From Galactobacter sp. (GTDB lineage: Bacteria; Actinomycetota; Actinomycetes; Actinomycetales; Micrococcaceae): a DNA stretch of 6,848 nucleotides. The position numbers were made by a program, and so were the translations under genes. Each line of letters begins with the position of its first letter. Position 1 is the stretch's first letter. The DNA lies in the NCBI RefSeq assembly GCF_022712295.1, contig NZ_JALAGT010000037.1, positions 1-6,848 on the forward strand. The letters are read 5' to 3'. The notes beneath the pieces were generated by a model. That model saw only the letters and a list, made by a program, of their open reading frames with translations. It searched no databases and was not told the origin of the DNA. Shown piece by piece: positions 6,482 to 6,848 of this stretch.

Positions 6482-6719
6482 TCATTCGGCGGTCACATGG
6501 GCCCAAGGAGTGACTCCAGCCACACTCCCGAAGGCGGAGATGAACGTGCTCGGTTGGGCACAGCCCAGGTGCTGAGCAACTTCCTGGGCCTGTAGTCCCT
6601 CCGCTATGTTCAAGACTCCAGGCCGCATGACTCTCTGCCGCTCCATCCCGTTGTCCCATCCGAGCCTGCTGACTGTTTCCAACGTCAGCTCGGTTCCTAA
6701 CTTCAGCCGGCGGTCTCAA
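6482..6719 (-). pseudogene. Truncated AraC-family transcriptional regulator (C-terminal DNA-binding remnant)
   Basis: Reading leftwards, the frame gives RRLKLGTELTLETVSRLGW, then an ERQRV segment, then AEGLQAQEVAQHLG and CAQPSTFISAFGSVAGVTP before a TGA stop at 6482-6484. The last part matches the second helix-turn-helix of AraC/XylS regulators (typically EVAxxLGYxSPSTFIxAFRRxxGxTP). The conserved Trp before the RQ pair is Met, the helix between the two HTHs contains Pro-Gly, and the first HTH looks about two residues short, all signs of decay. The frame meets a stop at 6716-6718, and AraC-like sequence ceases where the insertion-sequence end begins, so the sensor domain and first HTH are missing. 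A TTG at 6682 could start a 66-residue peptide, but that is unlikely to work. It lies upstream of, and in the same direction as, the siderophore operon, where AraC-type siderophore-sensing activators are often found. Confidence 0.75.
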
Positions 6720-6721
6720 CC

Positions 6722-6760
6722 GGTGGTTGCAACACCTCTACTTGAGGAGCTGCGACCACC
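6722..6760 (+). promoter_or_regulatory. Stem-loop enclosing the transposase ribosome site
   Basis: GGTGGTTGCA (6722-6731) pairs with TGCGACCACC (6751-6760), one mismatch or wobble in ten, directly abutting the GTG start at 6761. Inside it, CCTC (6735-6738) can pair with GAGG (6744-6747). The Shine-Dalgarno GAGGAG (6744-6749, 11 bases before the GTG) would thus be locked in structure when transcribed from outside. Confidence 0.55.
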
Positions 6761-6848
6761 GTGTCATCTCGAACCGAAACCGCTGCATTGCGGGCGGAAT
6801 TCATGGAAGCCTTCGACCGCATTGGTTCTGTCAAGCCGGCGGCCGAGG
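6761..6848 (+). CDS. Transposase N-terminus, probably IS30 family (runs off the window)
   Basis: A frame opens with GTG at 6761 and stays open to the window edge, 29 codons: MSSRTETAALRAEF, then MEAFDRIGSVKPAAE. The FMEAFDRIGSVKPAAE stretch looks like the first helix and turn of an N-terminal helix-turn-helix in an actinobacterial IS30-like transposase, which would bind the element ends. GAGGAG lies 11 bases upstream of the GTG. With so few residues the family call rests on this HTH-like start and on the inverted-repeat-like sequence in front; another HTH protein cannot be excluded. Confidence 0.55.
   Translation, partial: MSSRTETAALRAEFMEAFDRIGSVKPAAE

Larger units (their letters stand above)
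6721..6848 (+). mobile_element. Left end of a probable IS30-family insertion sequence (partial)
   Basis: The segment starting near 6721 (CGGTGGTTGCAACACCTC, then TACTTGAGGAG) resembles the terminal inverted repeats of actinobacterial IS30-type elements as I remember them, and is followed at once by a transposase-like reading frame that leaves the window. It abuts the broken AraC gene, so insertion into that gene is the natural reading. The right end, the target duplication and the exact boundary are not visible, so the family is provisional. Confidence 0.6.

Noticed and set aside
6477..6719. 80-codon minus-strand frame over the AraC remnant
   Set aside because: It is shifted by one frame from the sequence showing the AraC helix-turn-helix and has no recognisable content.
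1..6848. CRISPR arrays, tRNA or rRNA genes, riboswitches
   Set aside because: No regularly spaced repeats, cloverleaf pattern, rRNA motif or leader matching a known riboswitch was seen.

Overview
The window comes from a GC-rich actinobacterium, most likely Micrococcales or Corynebacteriales. The evidence is the strongly G/C-biased third codon positions, GTG and TTG starts, a DtxR/IdeR-like iron box, and a lipoprotein-anchored ferric-siderophore importer with no outer-membrane receptor. I cannot name the genus from the sequence.

Layout, left to right. Positions 1-966 hold the 3' part of a zinc-dependent butanediol dehydrogenase gene (+), closed by a 14-bp-stem terminator at 1003-1036. Positions 1165-1989 (+) encode a siderophore-interacting protein (flavin-dependent ferric-siderophore reductase family), apparently transcribed as a leaderless mRNA. 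A perfect 46-bp palindrome at 2018-2063 lies between it and the convergent minus-strand operon. That operon reads right to left: ATPase (6299-5370), lipoprotein substrate-binding protein (5301-4219), then a fused double-length FecCD/FhuB-type permease (4222-2078) that overlaps the binding-protein gene by 4 bp. Together these form a complete ferric-siderophore ABC importer. Its promoter, at about 6385-6414, carries a recognisable iron-repressor box between its -35 and -10 elements.

Right of the promoter, 6482-6719 (-) is a degenerate C-terminal remnant of an AraC-family regulator. Its 5' part is gone, and the sequence changes at about 6720 to what looks like the left end of an IS30-type insertion sequence: a terminal inverted-repeat-like segment, then a GTG-started transposase reading out of the window.

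How the parts fit: the lipoprotein captures a ferric siderophore, the fused permease and ATPase import it, and the SIP reductase probably releases the iron in the cytoplasm. Iron would repress the importer through a DtxR/IdeR-type protein. The AraC remnant may be the relic of a local activator whose loss leaves only iron control. The dehydrogenase is unrelated housekeeping or fermentative metabolism at the cluster edge. I did not find a wholly new system. The most notable points are the broken regulator, the IS start region folded over its own ribosome site, the unusual palindrome, the iron-controlled promoter, and motif deviations in the SIP and permease.
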